DNA of 64,000 bases, taken from assembly GCF_900291955.1 (NCBI RefSeq), contig NZ_OLMR01000002.1:434001-498000 (forward strand). Reading direction: 5' to 3'. This DNA comes from Pseudoruminococcus massiliensis. GTDB taxonomy: Bacteria; Bacillota; Clostridia; Oscillospirales; Acutalibacteraceae. The position numbers and the translations under genes were made by a program. The number at the start of each line of letters is the position of its first letter. The stretch's first letter is position 1. Of the stretch, positions 45,626 to 54,120 are shown piece by piece. The notes beneath the pieces were generated by a model. The model searched no databases. It had not been told where the DNA came from and was given only the letters and a program-made list of their open reading frames with translations.

Positions 45626-47388
45626 TATTTACTTGCCTCCTCGGTAGTAGTACTTGTTTCTTTAGTTGTAGTATCCTTTGTATCTTCAGCAGCTGAGGAT
45701 TTGCTTGCTTCTTCTTTCTCTTTCTCCTCTTGTGCCTTCTTGATAGTATCTGCTGAAATAGATACAACAAGTGTGTTTGTAATAGCATTTGTATGTTCAT
45801 CTTTTGTAGATGTCATATTAGCACTGAGGTCGAAGTACTTCTGCTCTTGGATATACTTTCTAAGTGTAACATACTGCTCATAATCTGTTGTAAGAATGTT
45901 GGCATTGATAGTATTGCTTGAGTTTTGTACATTTACATTCTGTATAGCACCAAGCTTTTCTGTTGAAAGCTCGAATATATGCTTCATCATATCGCCAACA
46001 TGAACAACTGTCTTTGGAAGCATCTGCTTATCAGTATCGAGGTTTGCAAGCTTTTGTGTATAAGTTTCTTCATCCTTCAAGAGCTGTTTTGTTTCTGTAA
46101 GGATAGGGTCATTCAATGCCTTTTGGTCATTATCGTGACGAACATTAAGGAATATCCACCAGCCGCCAACAGCAAGCATCCATACGCCAACTAAGCAAGC
46201 AAGACCTGCTGTAACCTTGCCACCAACAGTGGAAGTCTTTTTGAGTACTGCAAGACCAGATTCGCCACCAAGGAAGTTGCCTTCAGCTACACTCATGTTA
46301 AGAATAGCATTGAGAGTTACATAGCAGCCTGAGTTATAGTCCTTATCCTTAGCAACCTCTGTAACCTGAGGAGGCACAACACCTTGTGTATAGATATTTG
46401 CAACATTCTCGATAGGAGCAGTAAGACCGATAGAACGACAGTAATTAGAAAGATTTGAGAGCTTTGAAAGACTATCACAAATAACTATCTGGTCAATATC
46501 AACCTTCTGAGTAGAGATAACCATTCTAAGAGTTCTGAGAACTTCTCCGGCAGCATTATCGAGCATACCCATAGTTTGTTTTCTTGTATTAGGGTCGTTG
46601 CAACGGTCACAAACACCAAGACCATTTTCACGAATGAGGTCGATAGCTCCGAGTGGGCTTATACCGAACTCAAGTGAAATCATTTCTGCAATATCCTCAA
46701 GCACACTCGAGAAGGATTGCTGGAAGATAGGAGCGCCGTTATGTAAAATTACAAGACGGGTTGCAACAAAATCAATGCTGATAAGAGCAACAGTCTTAGT
46801 TGCAGAGTTCATCTGCTGTTTACCTGCATGAATAAGAGCTGTGATAGGAGGAATAATCTTAACTACATGGATTCCTTCCTTTTCAAATTCCATTCTAATA
46901 TCTGCAATGGTCTTTGAACTCATTGCAAAGAGAGCAGCCTGAAGGTCTTCATTCTTTTTTGCCTTGCCGAACTGATAGCCATATTCTGAATGGATAATAG
47001 TATATTGAGCTATATCACCATGAAGAATTTTTTCGGCTTCTACACGAGCATAAGCCGGAAGCATCTTATCCTTAGCAGCCGGGTGAGTATATTCTGTGCT
47101 GACAACATTATCCTCGTCCTCTATACAAACGAAAACATCGCCAAGATTAAGACCTATACTCTCTGCACACCTCTTTACGAATTGTGCAAGCTCGTCCGCC
47201 TTTTGCATCGGATGATCCTTTAATGAATCCTTAAGCTCAAAGATTTGCGGAGCACCAAAAATTGTAGGAATTGGTACACTATTCTTTTTAGCCGAAATCT
47301 GAATTGTAGCTTCAGGCTTGTCATATTCTGCAGGAGTAAGAATAAGAAGGCTTCTTGATACCTGCATGACTGTTGCAGTTGTTTTCAT
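45625..47388 (-). CDS. PilM-PilN fusion protein
   Basis: 587 residues. Residues 1 to about 375 form an actin-like PilM ATPase domain (ALISIDFVATRLVILHNGAP near 197, a membrane-anchoring partner in other bacteria). A hydrophobic segment at about 391-412 (AGLACLVGVWMLAVGGWWIF) is followed by a coiled coil and a PilN-like extracytoplasmic domain (about 415-555), then an acidic Lys/Glu/Ser/Thr-rich tail. In most systems PilM and PilN are separate proteins joined by the PilN N-terminal peptide, so this fusion replaces that contact. First gene of the machinery operon. Confidence 0.8.
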   Translation of the reverse strand: MKTTATVMQVSRSLLILTPAEYDKPEATIQISAKKNSVPIPTIFGAPQIFELKDSLKDHPMQKADELAQFVKRCAESIGLNLGDVFVCIEDEDNVVSTEYTHPAAKDKMLPAYARVEAEKILHGDIAQYTIIHSEYGYQFGKAKKNEDLQAALFAMSSKTIADIRMEFEKEGIHVVKIIPPITALIHAGKQQMNSATKTVALISIDFVATRLVILHNGAPIFQQSFSSVLEDIAEMISLEFGISPLGAIDLIRENGLGVCDRCNDPNTRKQTMGMLDNAAGEVLRTLRMVISTQKVDIDQIVICDSLSKLSNLSNYCRSIGLTAPIENVANIYTQGVVPPQVTEVAKDKDYNSGCYVTLNAILNMSVAEGNFLGGESGLAVLKKTSTVGGKVTAGLACLVGVWMLAVGGWWIFLNVRHDNDQKALNDPILTETKQLLKDEETYTQKLANLDTDKQMLPKTVVHVGDMMKHIFELSTEKLGAIQNVNVQNSSNTINANILTTDYEQYVTLRKYIQEQKYFDLSANMTSTKDEHTNAITNTLVVSISADTIKKAQEEKEKEEASKSSAAEDTKDTTTKETSTTTEEASK

Positions 47389-47456
47389 AAATACACCACG
47401 CTTTTCGTTATTTGGTTTATAGATTTAATGGGTTTTTCCCGTTAGGGCATAATAAT

Positions 47457-47509
47457 ACAAAAACGCCAAATGTTCTAATGGTATATACCAATTAGAGTGG
47501 TGTTTTTGT
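47457..47509 (-). promoter_or_regulatory. Long hairpin in the pilus-operon leader
   Basis: On the minus strand, AAAAACACCA...TGGCGTTTTT arms around CTAATTGGTATATACCATTAG, followed by GTATTATTATG. It lies between the predicted promoter and the pilMN start codon and resembles an attenuator terminator with imperfect pairing. Confidence 0.45.
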
Positions 47510-47574
47510 TTCGTTTTGAATAATTTATAAAAGAGCACAAAATTATTCTCTATCTAAAAAATAGTTTATATAAA

Positions 47575-47604
47575 CAGTATATATTTTTCGCTGAAAAATG
47601 TCAA
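47575..47604 (-). promoter_or_regulatory. Probable promoter of the pilus-machinery operon
   Basis: On the minus strand TTGACA (47604-47599) followed 17-18 bases later by TATACT (near 47580-47575). The remaining 47610-47820 sequence is AT-rich and I see no other element in it. Confidence 0.55.
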
Positions 47605-47824
47605 GCACGAACGCTTAGCAAATTACACAAAATTTCGCATTATATATAAGTTATTTTATCAAACTAAATTGTGTATAAATTTTCAGTATATTGGGAAAAT
47701 ATTAATTCGTTTATAATTCTGATAGCCTATCAGTAATCGAATAGTGGATATAATCTGCCGATTAGAAGCAAAGAAGCTTAAATAAAAAGCTTTTAAATAT
47801 TTTCGAGGAGTTAGATAATTCAAC

Positions 47825-47852
47825 AAAAAAGGGAACGCTTTTATGCGTCCCC
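47825..47852 (-). terminator. Terminator of the 47875-48390 gene
   Basis: GGGGACGC/GCGTTCCC-type stem with one mismatch and a T tract (TTTTTT) on the minus strand. Confidence 0.75.
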
Positions 47853-47874
47853 AAAATTATAACTTTAATGATAA

Positions 47875-48390
47875 TTATTCATCAATGCTGTCTGAATCAG
47901 CCTCAGGCTCTCCAACATTGGTTTTATCATCTTCATCTATTTCTGCTTTTATATCATCTGCTGTTTCTTTGATTTCGAGAGTGTCGCTTATAGCCTCTGC
48001 GTTATCTGCACAGCAAATAGTAATATCGCCCTCGTCCTCCTCAGCGGAATCAACGATAACTGGTTCTTCCTTAGCAGCAAGCTCCTCAGCTTTATTTGTT
48101 TCAGGAATACCATACATAATTACATATTCAAGTCTATCCTGAGCCTTTTTAAGTCTTTCCTGAGCTACATCAATAACTCTGCAAAGTCTTTGAACCTCGG
48201 CACTCTCGGTGTCACCCTTGAGGTCTTTATAGAAATGCTTGCCTAATGCACTATAAGCACGATTGAGAGTTTCTGTTTCGCTCTTGATGACAAACTTTAA
48301 ACGATTTGTATAGGCAATATATCTGTTTTTCTCTACAACAGTATCTATTGCTTGGGTAATTCCTGAACCAATAGTATTTAAAATATTCAT
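47875..48390 (-). CDS. Hypothetical acidic helical protein, 171 aa
   Basis: I do not recognise the family. Residues 1-90 are amphipathic helices with 'YAYTNRLKFVIKSETETLNRAYSALGKHFYKDL', and the rest is strongly acidic (Asp/Glu/Ala), ending in DSDSIDE. No signal or span. The first half, 'RAYSALGKHFY', with alternating basic and aromatic residues, recalls zinc-ribbon-less coiled-coil proteins of clostridia. Monocistronic with its own terminator; function unknown. Confidence 0.7.
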   Translation of the reverse strand: MNILNTIGSGITQAIDTVVEKNRYIAYTNRLKFVIKSETETLNRAYSALGKHFYKDLKGDTESAEVQRLCRVIDVAQERLKKAQDRLEYVIMYGIPETNKAEELAAKEEPVIVDSAEEDEGDITICCADNAEAISDTLEIKETADDIKAEIDEDDKTNVGEPEADSDSIDE

Positions 48391-48618
48391 AGCTATACCT
48401 CCAATTTTAATTTATATGGATTTAATTAAAATAATTATACTATAAATTTTCCAAAATGAACAGTATTATTTGCATATTTTAAAAAAAATTTATAATTTTA
48501 TGTGATTTTTCAGAATTTAAGCATTTATAAATATCAAAAATTTTGAAAAATAAGTGCAAATCAGCTTTTTATATGTTATACTGTGAAAAGAATAATTTTA
48601 ATTTGGGAGTGACTTTTG

Positions 48619-49284
48619 ATGTCAGAGAAGGTTAAACGCAACATAACTTGCCCTAAATGCGGTAATGTTAAAGAAACTACTCTTCTTTGCAGTGTGAACG
48701 CATCATCTTTTAATGAGGCTCACAAGCAAATTTTTGACGATACATTTTTTGAATGGACTTGCGAAAAGTGTGGCGAAACCCGTCAGCTTCTTCACCCTTT
48801 ACTCTATAACGATATTAAAAACCGCACAATGGTTTATTACATTCCAAATGTTGACCGCCGTCAGCTTGTTGATGACAGACTTGAAGCGGAATTTCCTGAG
48901 CTTGCTGATGTTAAAAAGCGTGTTGTGCCAACTATTAACGCTTTAAAAGAAAAGCTCTATATCTTTGACCTCGGGCTTAATGATATGGCAGTTGAACTTA
49001 CTAAGCTTGCCGTTGCAGAGCTTGTAACAAAAAGTCAAAAGCTTAACGTATCTGAGGGCTACCTTTCTTCTTATGATGAGGAGGCAAACTCTATTGGCTT
49101 TGAGTTCTTCGTAGGGGAGGCAGGCAAGCCATTTTTACAAAGTACAAGATTAGAAGTTTATAAGCGTTCTCTCGAAATCGTTGAAACATATTTTAAAGAT
49201 GAGGATAACAGACAAGGTTTCTTGACTATTGACAGAAGATGGGCAAAAGAGGCTCTCGGACAATATCGTAAGCTTAAGAAATAA
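48619..49284 (+). CDS. CpXC-domain protein
   Basis: 221 residues from the ATG at 48619 with GGGAGTGA about 8 bases before. The N-terminal CpXC domain carries two CxxC pairs (CPKCGN near residue 11 and CEKCGE near 50), which probably bind zinc. The domain continues through HPLLYNDIKNRTMVYYIPN. The second half has no recognised family. CpXC proteins are widespread but uncharacterised. Confidence 0.8.
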   Translation: MSEKVKRNITCPKCGNVKETTLLCSVNASSFNEAHKQIFDDTFFEWTCEKCGETRQLLHPLLYNDIKNRTMVYYIPNVDRRQLVDDRLEAEFPELADVKKRVVPTINALKEKLYIFDLGLNDMAVELTKLAVAELVTKSQKLNVSEGYLSSYDEEANSIGFEFFVGEAGKPFLQSTRLEVYKRSLEIVETYFKDEDNRQGFLTIDRRWAKEALGQYRKLKK

Positions 49285-49356
49285 TTATAAGCTTGGTTAA
49301 TATATTTAGCAATACTACAAATTATATAGACTATACAAAAGATATTTCAAAAAAAG

Positions 49357-49385
49357 TTGAATATAGTCGAAAAATGTGATATAAT
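49357..49385 (+). promoter_or_regulatory. Promoter of the riboswitch-antiporter transcript
   Basis: TTGAAT (49357-49362), 17 bases, TATAAT (49380-49385). Confidence 0.7.
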
Positions 49386-49392
49386 TAAATGG

Positions 49393-49523
49393 TCAAGAGG
49401 GAGTAATCAATACTGCTAAGTATAGTATTTATCGTCAATACGGCACATAGCGTTGCCCGGTAATACTTTAAATGATGAGACTCAGGGACGGTTTTCTTGC
49501 CGACCCCTGAGTCTTTTAATTTT
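49393..49523 (+). promoter_or_regulatory. yybP-ykoY-type (manganese) riboswitch with terminator
   Basis: The leader contains the conserved elements GAGGGAGTA near its 5' end, CGTCAATACGG and GCCCGG in order, then GATGAGACTC, the pattern of the yybP-ykoY aptamer that binds Mn2+. It is followed by a strong terminator GACTCAGGG/CCCTGAGTC (49479-49513) with TTTTAATTTT. The arrangement implies metal-controlled antitermination of the downstream CaCA-family antiporter. Consensus recalled from memory; not searched. Confidence 0.7.
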
Positions 49524-49572
49524 GCAGCCATTTAAGCTCCCTTTAAATGTAATCAGAAGGGATTTGGGAAAA

Positions 49573-50532
49573 ATGGATTGGAACATGGTTTGGCAGATTG
49601 CTCTGCTGATAATCGGCTTTGTGATGCTGATTAAGGGTGCTGACTGGTTTGTTGATGGTGCGGCAGGAATTGCAGACAAGCTACATATTCCACAACTTAT
49701 TATCGGACTTACTATCGTTGCTATGGGTACGAGTGCTCCTGAAGCGGCTATAAGTATTTCGGCATCTGTGCAAGGCAGTGCGGATATTGCTGTCGGAAAT
49801 ATTCTCGGAAGTAATATACTCAATATACTTATTATTCTTGGCATAACTTCTGTTATCACTCCACTTGCTGTGCAAAAATCCACTGTGAAATATGAAATTC
49901 CATTTGTTATTATCATAAGCGTTATATTCGGTTTGATTGGTCTTTTTGATAATTCTATCGGATTTATTGATGGCATCTTACTTTGGGTACTCTTTATCGC
50001 TTATATTGCTTATCTATTTATTATGACCAAAAAGGGAAAAATTCAAGCCGATGAATCAGATGATGAGGATAATGGCAAAAAGCCTAAAAAGGTCTGGCAG
50101 CTTATTCTCTTTGGAATAATAGGTATTGCTTTGGTTGTTTTTGGAAGTAACATTACTGTTAATGCTGCAACTGAAATTGCAACTATGTTTGGTATGAGTG
50201 AGAGATTCATTGGTCTTACTATTGTTGCTCTTGGCACTTCCTTGCCCGAGCTTGTTACAAGCATTACAGCCGCTCTCAAGAAAAATGCTGATATTGCTAT
50301 CGGAAACATCGTAGGAAGTAATATTTTTAACATTCTCTTTGTTATAGGTACTTCTGCTATGATTACACCTGTTGCTTATCAAAATCAGTTCCTCATAGAC
50401 AGCATATTCTGCGTTGCAACTGCTATGCTTCTCTTGCTCTTAGTTCTGAATAAGGATAAAAAGCTAAAGCGTTGGGGCGGAATACTTATGCTAATCTGCT
50501 ATGCTGGATACTTTGTATACCTTATAAGATAA
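49573..50532 (+). CDS. CaCA-family calcium/sodium (or Mn2+) antiporter
   Basis: 319 residues from the ATG at 49573, with AGAAGGGA about 11 bases before; a longer frame lies inside the leader RNA. Two repeated alpha motifs, GTSAPEAAISISAS with GNILGSNILNI (near residues 53-90) and GTSLPELVTSITA with GNIVGSNIFNI (near 220-255), define the YrbG/CaxA group. Ten membrane segments and a cytoplasmic acidic loop in the middle (ADESDDEDNGKK). The riboswitch suggests manganese export as the likely physiological role, because yybP-ykoY members control Mn2+ exporters. Confidence 0.92.
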   Translation: MDWNMVWQIALLIIGFVMLIKGADWFVDGAAGIADKLHIPQLIIGLTIVAMGTSAPEAAISISASVQGSADIAVGNILGSNILNILIILGITSVITPLAVQKSTVKYEIPFVIIISVIFGLIGLFDNSIGFIDGILLWVLFIAYIAYLFIMTKKGKIQADESDDEDNGKKPKKVWQLILFGIIGIALVVFGSNITVNAATEIATMFGMSERFIGLTIVALGTSLPELVTSITAALKKNADIAIGNIVGSNIFNILFVIGTSAMITPVAYQNQFLIDSIFCVATAMLLLLLVLNKDKKLKRWGGILMLICYAGYFVYLIR

Positions 50533-50535
50533 GTA

Positions 50536-50564
50536 TTGACCTTATATTTTAAATTTGATATAAT
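50536..50564 (+). promoter_or_regulatory. Promoter of a candidate small RNA
   Basis: TTGACC (50536-50541), 17 bases, TATAAT (50559-50564), starting four bases after the antiporter stop codon. Confidence 0.65.
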
Positions 50565-50570
50565 CTAAGA

Positions 50571-50670
50571 AAACAAAATTAAATAATTGCTTGCCGCCGG
50601 GTAAGCTGAAATAACGCTGTGCCGTATATCGTTAGGCCTATGAAGATATACGGTATCAGCGTTTTATTTT
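50571..50670 (+). ncRNA. Candidate small RNA, about 100 nt
   Basis: After the promoter at 50536 comes GCTTGCC/GGTAAGC with a GCCG tetraloop (50589-50605), then a terminator: AACGCTG and CCGTATATC pairing with GATATACGG and CAGCGTT (about 50613-50663), followed by TTATTTTG. There is no open reading frame with a ribosome site. It also serves as the terminator of the antiporter transcript. Confidence 0.5.
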
Positions 50671-50675
50671 GTGTG

Positions 50676-51235
50676 CGTAACCAAGACGCGTAATCGCTCG
50701 GCTTTGCCGAAGTTGAATAAACCGCCGATTAGCTAACATACTTTCCTAAGACAATTAAAAGTTTAGATCAAGCCTTTTCAAAGGCTTGCGGATTCCAAAG
50801 GCAGAGCCTTTGGTGGGTTTTAAGGGCAAAGCCCTTAACATCTCTTGCCCTCTAAGGGCGGACTTCGTCCGCCACATTGATTTCTTTGGTTAGTAACAGT
50901 AGTTAAACAGGGAACCCCCTGCGAGGGTTCCCTACGAAAAACATTCCACTGGAATGTTTTTCTACCCTCCTGCGCTTTGTGGAGCATAAAGTGTTTCGCT
51001 CTCTGCGGAGAGCGACAAGGGCGTTGCCCTTGACCTACGAGCCTTTGAAAAGGCTCGAGCGAAACTTTTGACTGTCTTGGGGAAGTTTATTAGTTAAGCG
51101 GTAGTTTAGTCCTCCGCGTGGGCAAACTTCTTATTCTCATTACGAGCGAGGCTTGCCGAGCGATTACGCGTCTTGTCCTGTGCGGTCACGCACCGAAACT
51201 TTTAGTTGTCTTGGGGAAGTTTGTTAGTTAATACA
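50676..51235. repeat. Mosaic hairpin element R9
   Basis: Contains CCAAAGGCAGAGCCTTTGG, AAGGGCAAAGCCCTT, GGGCGGACTTCGTCCGCC, GGGAACCCCCTGCGAGGGTTCCC, ACATTCCACTGGAATGT, a TCTCTGCGGAGAGCGA hairpin, AAGGGCGTTGCCCTT, CGAGCCTTTGAAAAGGCTCG and GTGCGGTCACGCAC, with arms including 'GATTACGCGTCTTG'. It ends just before the MATE gene. Confidence 0.9.
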
Positions 51236-51271
51236 TTTAATTTATTTTTTAGGGAAACAAGGGGTTTGATT

Positions 51272-52576
51272 ATGGTTAGAAAACACTTAGGAGAATTTTG
51301 TAAGTATACTTCGCTAAATGTTTTGGGTATGATAGGACTTTCTTGCTATATTCTTGCGGATACCTTTTTCGTAGCAAATGGTACGGGAAGCAACGGACTT
51401 GCAGCTCTGAATATCGCAATTCCTGCTTTTAGTCTTATTCAAGGCACTGGTCTTATGCTTGGAATAGGCGGTGCTACGAAATATTCAATAGCTAAAAATC
51501 AGGGCTTAAAAGAGGAAAGCAACAAGGCTTTTACTCATTCCTTATACCTTGGGGCAATATTTGCGGCTGCTTATATGCTTATGGGTATTTTTCTTTCCTC
51601 ACCCATTTCTACTCTTTTAGGGGCAAATAATGATACCTTTGAAATGTGCAAAAACTACTTACAAATCCTTATGACATTTGCACCTGCATTTATCGCTAAT
51701 AATATTATCTTAGCCTTTGTGAGAAATGATGGTGCTCCTCAGCTTTCTATGGCGGCTATGATTTCGGGAAGTATCTTTAACATTGTATTCGATTATATAT
51801 TCATTTATCCTATGAGAATGGGTATCTTCGGTGCGGCTCTTGCGACAGGCTTTTCGCCAGCGGTAAGCCTACTCATACTCTCTATATTTTTTATTAAAAA
51901 ACATAACAACTTTAAACCTATCAAATGCAAATTTTCGCTTAAATTTAGTTTGAAGATAATGTCTGTTGGCATACCTTCGCTTGTAACAGAGATTTCATCG
52001 GGAATAGTTATTTTTGTATTTAACATCATTATGCTTCAGCTACTTGGCAATATCGGCGTGGCCGCATACGGAATTATTGCTAACATTTCGATTGTTGTAA
52101 TTTCAATTTTTACGGGCGTATCTCAGGGTATTCAGCCACTTATAAGCAGATATTACGGTCTTAATGACAAGAAAACTATAAAAATTACTTTGAAATATGC
52201 TCTTATTACTTCTATAATTATTGCTATTGTGGTTTATGGCTGTCTGCTTCTATTCTCAAACCCGATTGTATCAGCTTTCAACAGCGAAAATAATTCCTCT
52301 TTGCAGGTGGCTGCGATAAATGGCTTGAAAATTTATTTTACAGGTATATTTTTCGCAGGACTTAACATAATTCTTGCAACATATTTCGCCGCAACAGACA
52401 AGGCTAAACCAGCAGGAACTATTTCTATTTTGCGTGGATTTATTGTTATACTGCCACTTGCTATTCTTTTGGCAAATCTTTTTGGAATAAATGGACTTTG
52501 GATTTCGTTTCCTCTTGCTGAATTTATAGTTAGTATAATATCATTTATCATTCTTTCTATACAGCGAAAGAGATAA
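51272..52576 (+). CDS. MATE-family efflux transporter
   Basis: 434 residues from the ATG at 51272, with AGGGG 7 bases before; a frame from 51206 starts in repeat R9. Twelve membrane segments in two homologous halves, the first with GSNGLAALNIAIPAFSLIQG near residue 45. MATE proteins export cationic drugs or metabolites using sodium or proton gradients. Substrate unknown. The gene follows the repeat, and no regulator is adjacent. Confidence 0.92.
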   Translation: MVRKHLGEFCKYTSLNVLGMIGLSCYILADTFFVANGTGSNGLAALNIAIPAFSLIQGTGLMLGIGGATKYSIAKNQGLKEESNKAFTHSLYLGAIFAAAYMLMGIFLSSPISTLLGANNDTFEMCKNYLQILMTFAPAFIANNIILAFVRNDGAPQLSMAAMISGSIFNIVFDYIFIYPMRMGIFGAALATGFSPAVSLLILSIFFIKKHNNFKPIKCKFSLKFSLKIMSVGIPSLVTEISSGIVIFVFNIIMLQLLGNIGVAAYGIIANISIVVISIFTGVSQGIQPLISRYYGLNDKKTIKITLKYALITSIIIAIVVYGCLLLFSNPIVSAFNSENNSSLQVAAINGLKIYFTGIFFAGLNIILATYFAATDKAKPAGTISILRGFIVILPLAILLANLFGINGLWISFPLAEFIVSIISFIILSIQRKR

Positions 52577-52654
52577 TGTTTTTATTTCTAAAGTAAACTA
52601 TACTTTAGAGTATTAAATTTATTAGCTAAAATTTGGGTATCTATGACATTAGTT

Positions 52655-52930
52655 ATAAGCGGCGGATAAAATCCGCCGCTTTAGGGGCAAAGAATGTTAA
52701 GGGCTTCGCCCTTAAAACCCACGAGGGACTCCGTCCCTCGACCCTGCGAGCCTTTGAAAAGGCTCGAGCGAAACTTTTAATTGTCTTGGGGAAATTTGTT
52801 AGCTAAGCGGTAGTTTCTTTCTCCACAGCAACACAAGTCGATCTAAAATGTCGAGTAAGGCTTGCCGAGCGATTACGCGTCTTGTCCTGTGCGGTCACGC
52901 ACCGAAACTTTTGAGTATCTTAATGGAAAT
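52655..52930. repeat. Mosaic hairpin element R10
   Basis: GCGGCGGATAAAATCCGCCGC, AAGGGCTTCGCCCTT, GAGGGACTCCGTCCCTC and CGAGCCTTTGAAAAGGCTCG followed by a right arm with 'GTTAGCTAAGCGGTAGTTTC', 'GATTACGCGTCTTG' and GTGCGGTCACGCACC. The left arm is missing. Confidence 0.88.
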
Positions 52931-52981
52931 TTGTATATTCTCCGATTTTATGCCAAAAATAAAATCGGAGGTGCAATTAAG

Positions 52982-53755
52982 ATGAAATCTAATACTAAAG
53001 AAAAAAACAACAATCCAAAGAAAAATGCTGGCTTTTATATCGCTCTCGCTCTTTGCATAACTGCAATCGGAGGTGCGGCTTGGACAACATATAGCAGTGT
53101 TTTAGACTATCAGACCCCCAAAGAAGAAAGCTCTGCTCAGTCCGAAGGCTCAAAGCCTAAGGACAAGCCTACTGACAAAACTGTAAGTGGCTTGGAATAT
53201 TCAAAACCTGAATCTAAAACTGAAAGCTCTGAAAAAACAGCTAATACCATTCTTGAAAGCAACAGTGAAAGCTCTGAAGAAAGCTCTGAATTATCTATTG
53301 AGGAAAGTTCAAGTGAATCTTCTGAAATAAGTCAGGAAAACGAAAATAAATTTATAAAGCCAATAGACGGAAAGATTATTAAAGGATATAGCCCTGAAAA
53401 TCCTGTCTATTCAAAAACAATGGGGGATTGGCGTGTTCACGAGGGAATAGATATAACTGCTGATGATGGCGAAAAGGTTCGTGCATATTCTGACGGAATT
53501 GTTAAAAAGGTTTATAACGATGAACTTTTGGGATATAGCATAGAAATTGAGCATAATAATGGTATAACTATGATATATAGTGGTCTTAGCCCAACTATAC
53601 TTGTCAAAGAGGGAGAAAGTGTTTCTTGTGGCGATTATATAGGGGCTGTATTTACTATTCCGAGTGAAATTATGGACGAAGTTCATCTTCATCTTACTGC
53701 TAAAAAGGACGGAAAGCTTATAGACGCACAGGCAGTCTTGGAAAAAAATGCTTAA
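52982..53755 (+). CDS. SpoIIQ-like M23 endopeptidase
   Basis: 257 residues from the ATG at 52982 with GGAGGTG about 9 bases upstream; a frame extending to 52862 runs into repeat R10. One membrane span (residues 19-38, IALALCITAIGGAAWTTYS), a Ser/Glu-rich linker of about 80 residues and an M23/LytM domain (about 125-255). Metal ligands seem complete: HEGIDI and VHLHLTAKKDG. This single-span layout with a full HxxxD and HxH set fits the forespore protein SpoIIQ of clostridia, which partners SpoIIIAH, but other membrane M23 peptidases look similar. SpoIIE elsewhere in the window supports sporulation. Confidence 0.7.
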   Translation: MKSNTKEKNNNPKKNAGFYIALALCITAIGGAAWTTYSSVLDYQTPKEESSAQSEGSKPKDKPTDKTVSGLEYSKPESKTESSEKTANTILESNSESSEESSELSIEESSSESSEISQENENKFIKPIDGKIIKGYSPENPVYSKTMGDWRVHEGIDITADDGEKVRAYSDGIVKKVYNDELLGYSIEIEHNNGITMIYSGLSPTILVKEGESVSCGDYIGAVFTIPSEIMDEVHLHLTAKKDGKLIDAQAVLEKNA

Positions 53756-53938
53756 CTGAAGCATAGCGTATATTAAGACTAAAATGCACAGTTTAATCAG
53801 ATTATTATGAAATTTATATAATAATTACTACTATAATATCTTGCATAAATTTTTCATAATATTTCTGGTATTATTTGTAAGCCACCGAAAATGTTATTAA
53901 TTTGTTCATAATTAGTCGATAATTTATTTATACTTTCT

Positions 53939-54100
53939 TTGAAATTGTGTGATATTATATTGATGAAGGGGAGAGTTGGTTACTCAGAACCAACTCACAT
54001 TAGAGTAGTTTAGAACATTTTAGCATACCTCGTTTGAAGCAAAGAGCATAACAAATTCGGCTTAACTTACCGCATTTGTTATGCTCTTTGTTATTGCATA
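53939..54100 (+). other. Possible orphan RNA: hairpin plus terminator-like stem
   Basis: In the 414-base gap between the M23 gene and the giant pilin gene. A weak extended -10 (TGATATTAT) is followed by a GAGTTGGTT/AACCAACTC stem (about 53973-53997) and then an 18-base stem GCAAAGAGCATAACAAAT/ATTTGTTATGCTCTTTG (about 54039-54090). No reading frame. The T run after the stem is poor. Confidence 0.3.
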
Positions 54101-54120
54101 TTTTAGATATAGATAAGGAC

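Noticed and set aside
47390-47820. A c-di-GMP riboswitch upstream of the pilus operon
   Set aside because: I looked for the class I core and the class II motif on the leader strand and saw neither. The leader is AT-rich and unstructured except for one hairpin.
3390-53000. The mosaic repeats as insertion sequences
   Set aside because: No transposase-like frame in or near any copy; called repeats and not IS elements.
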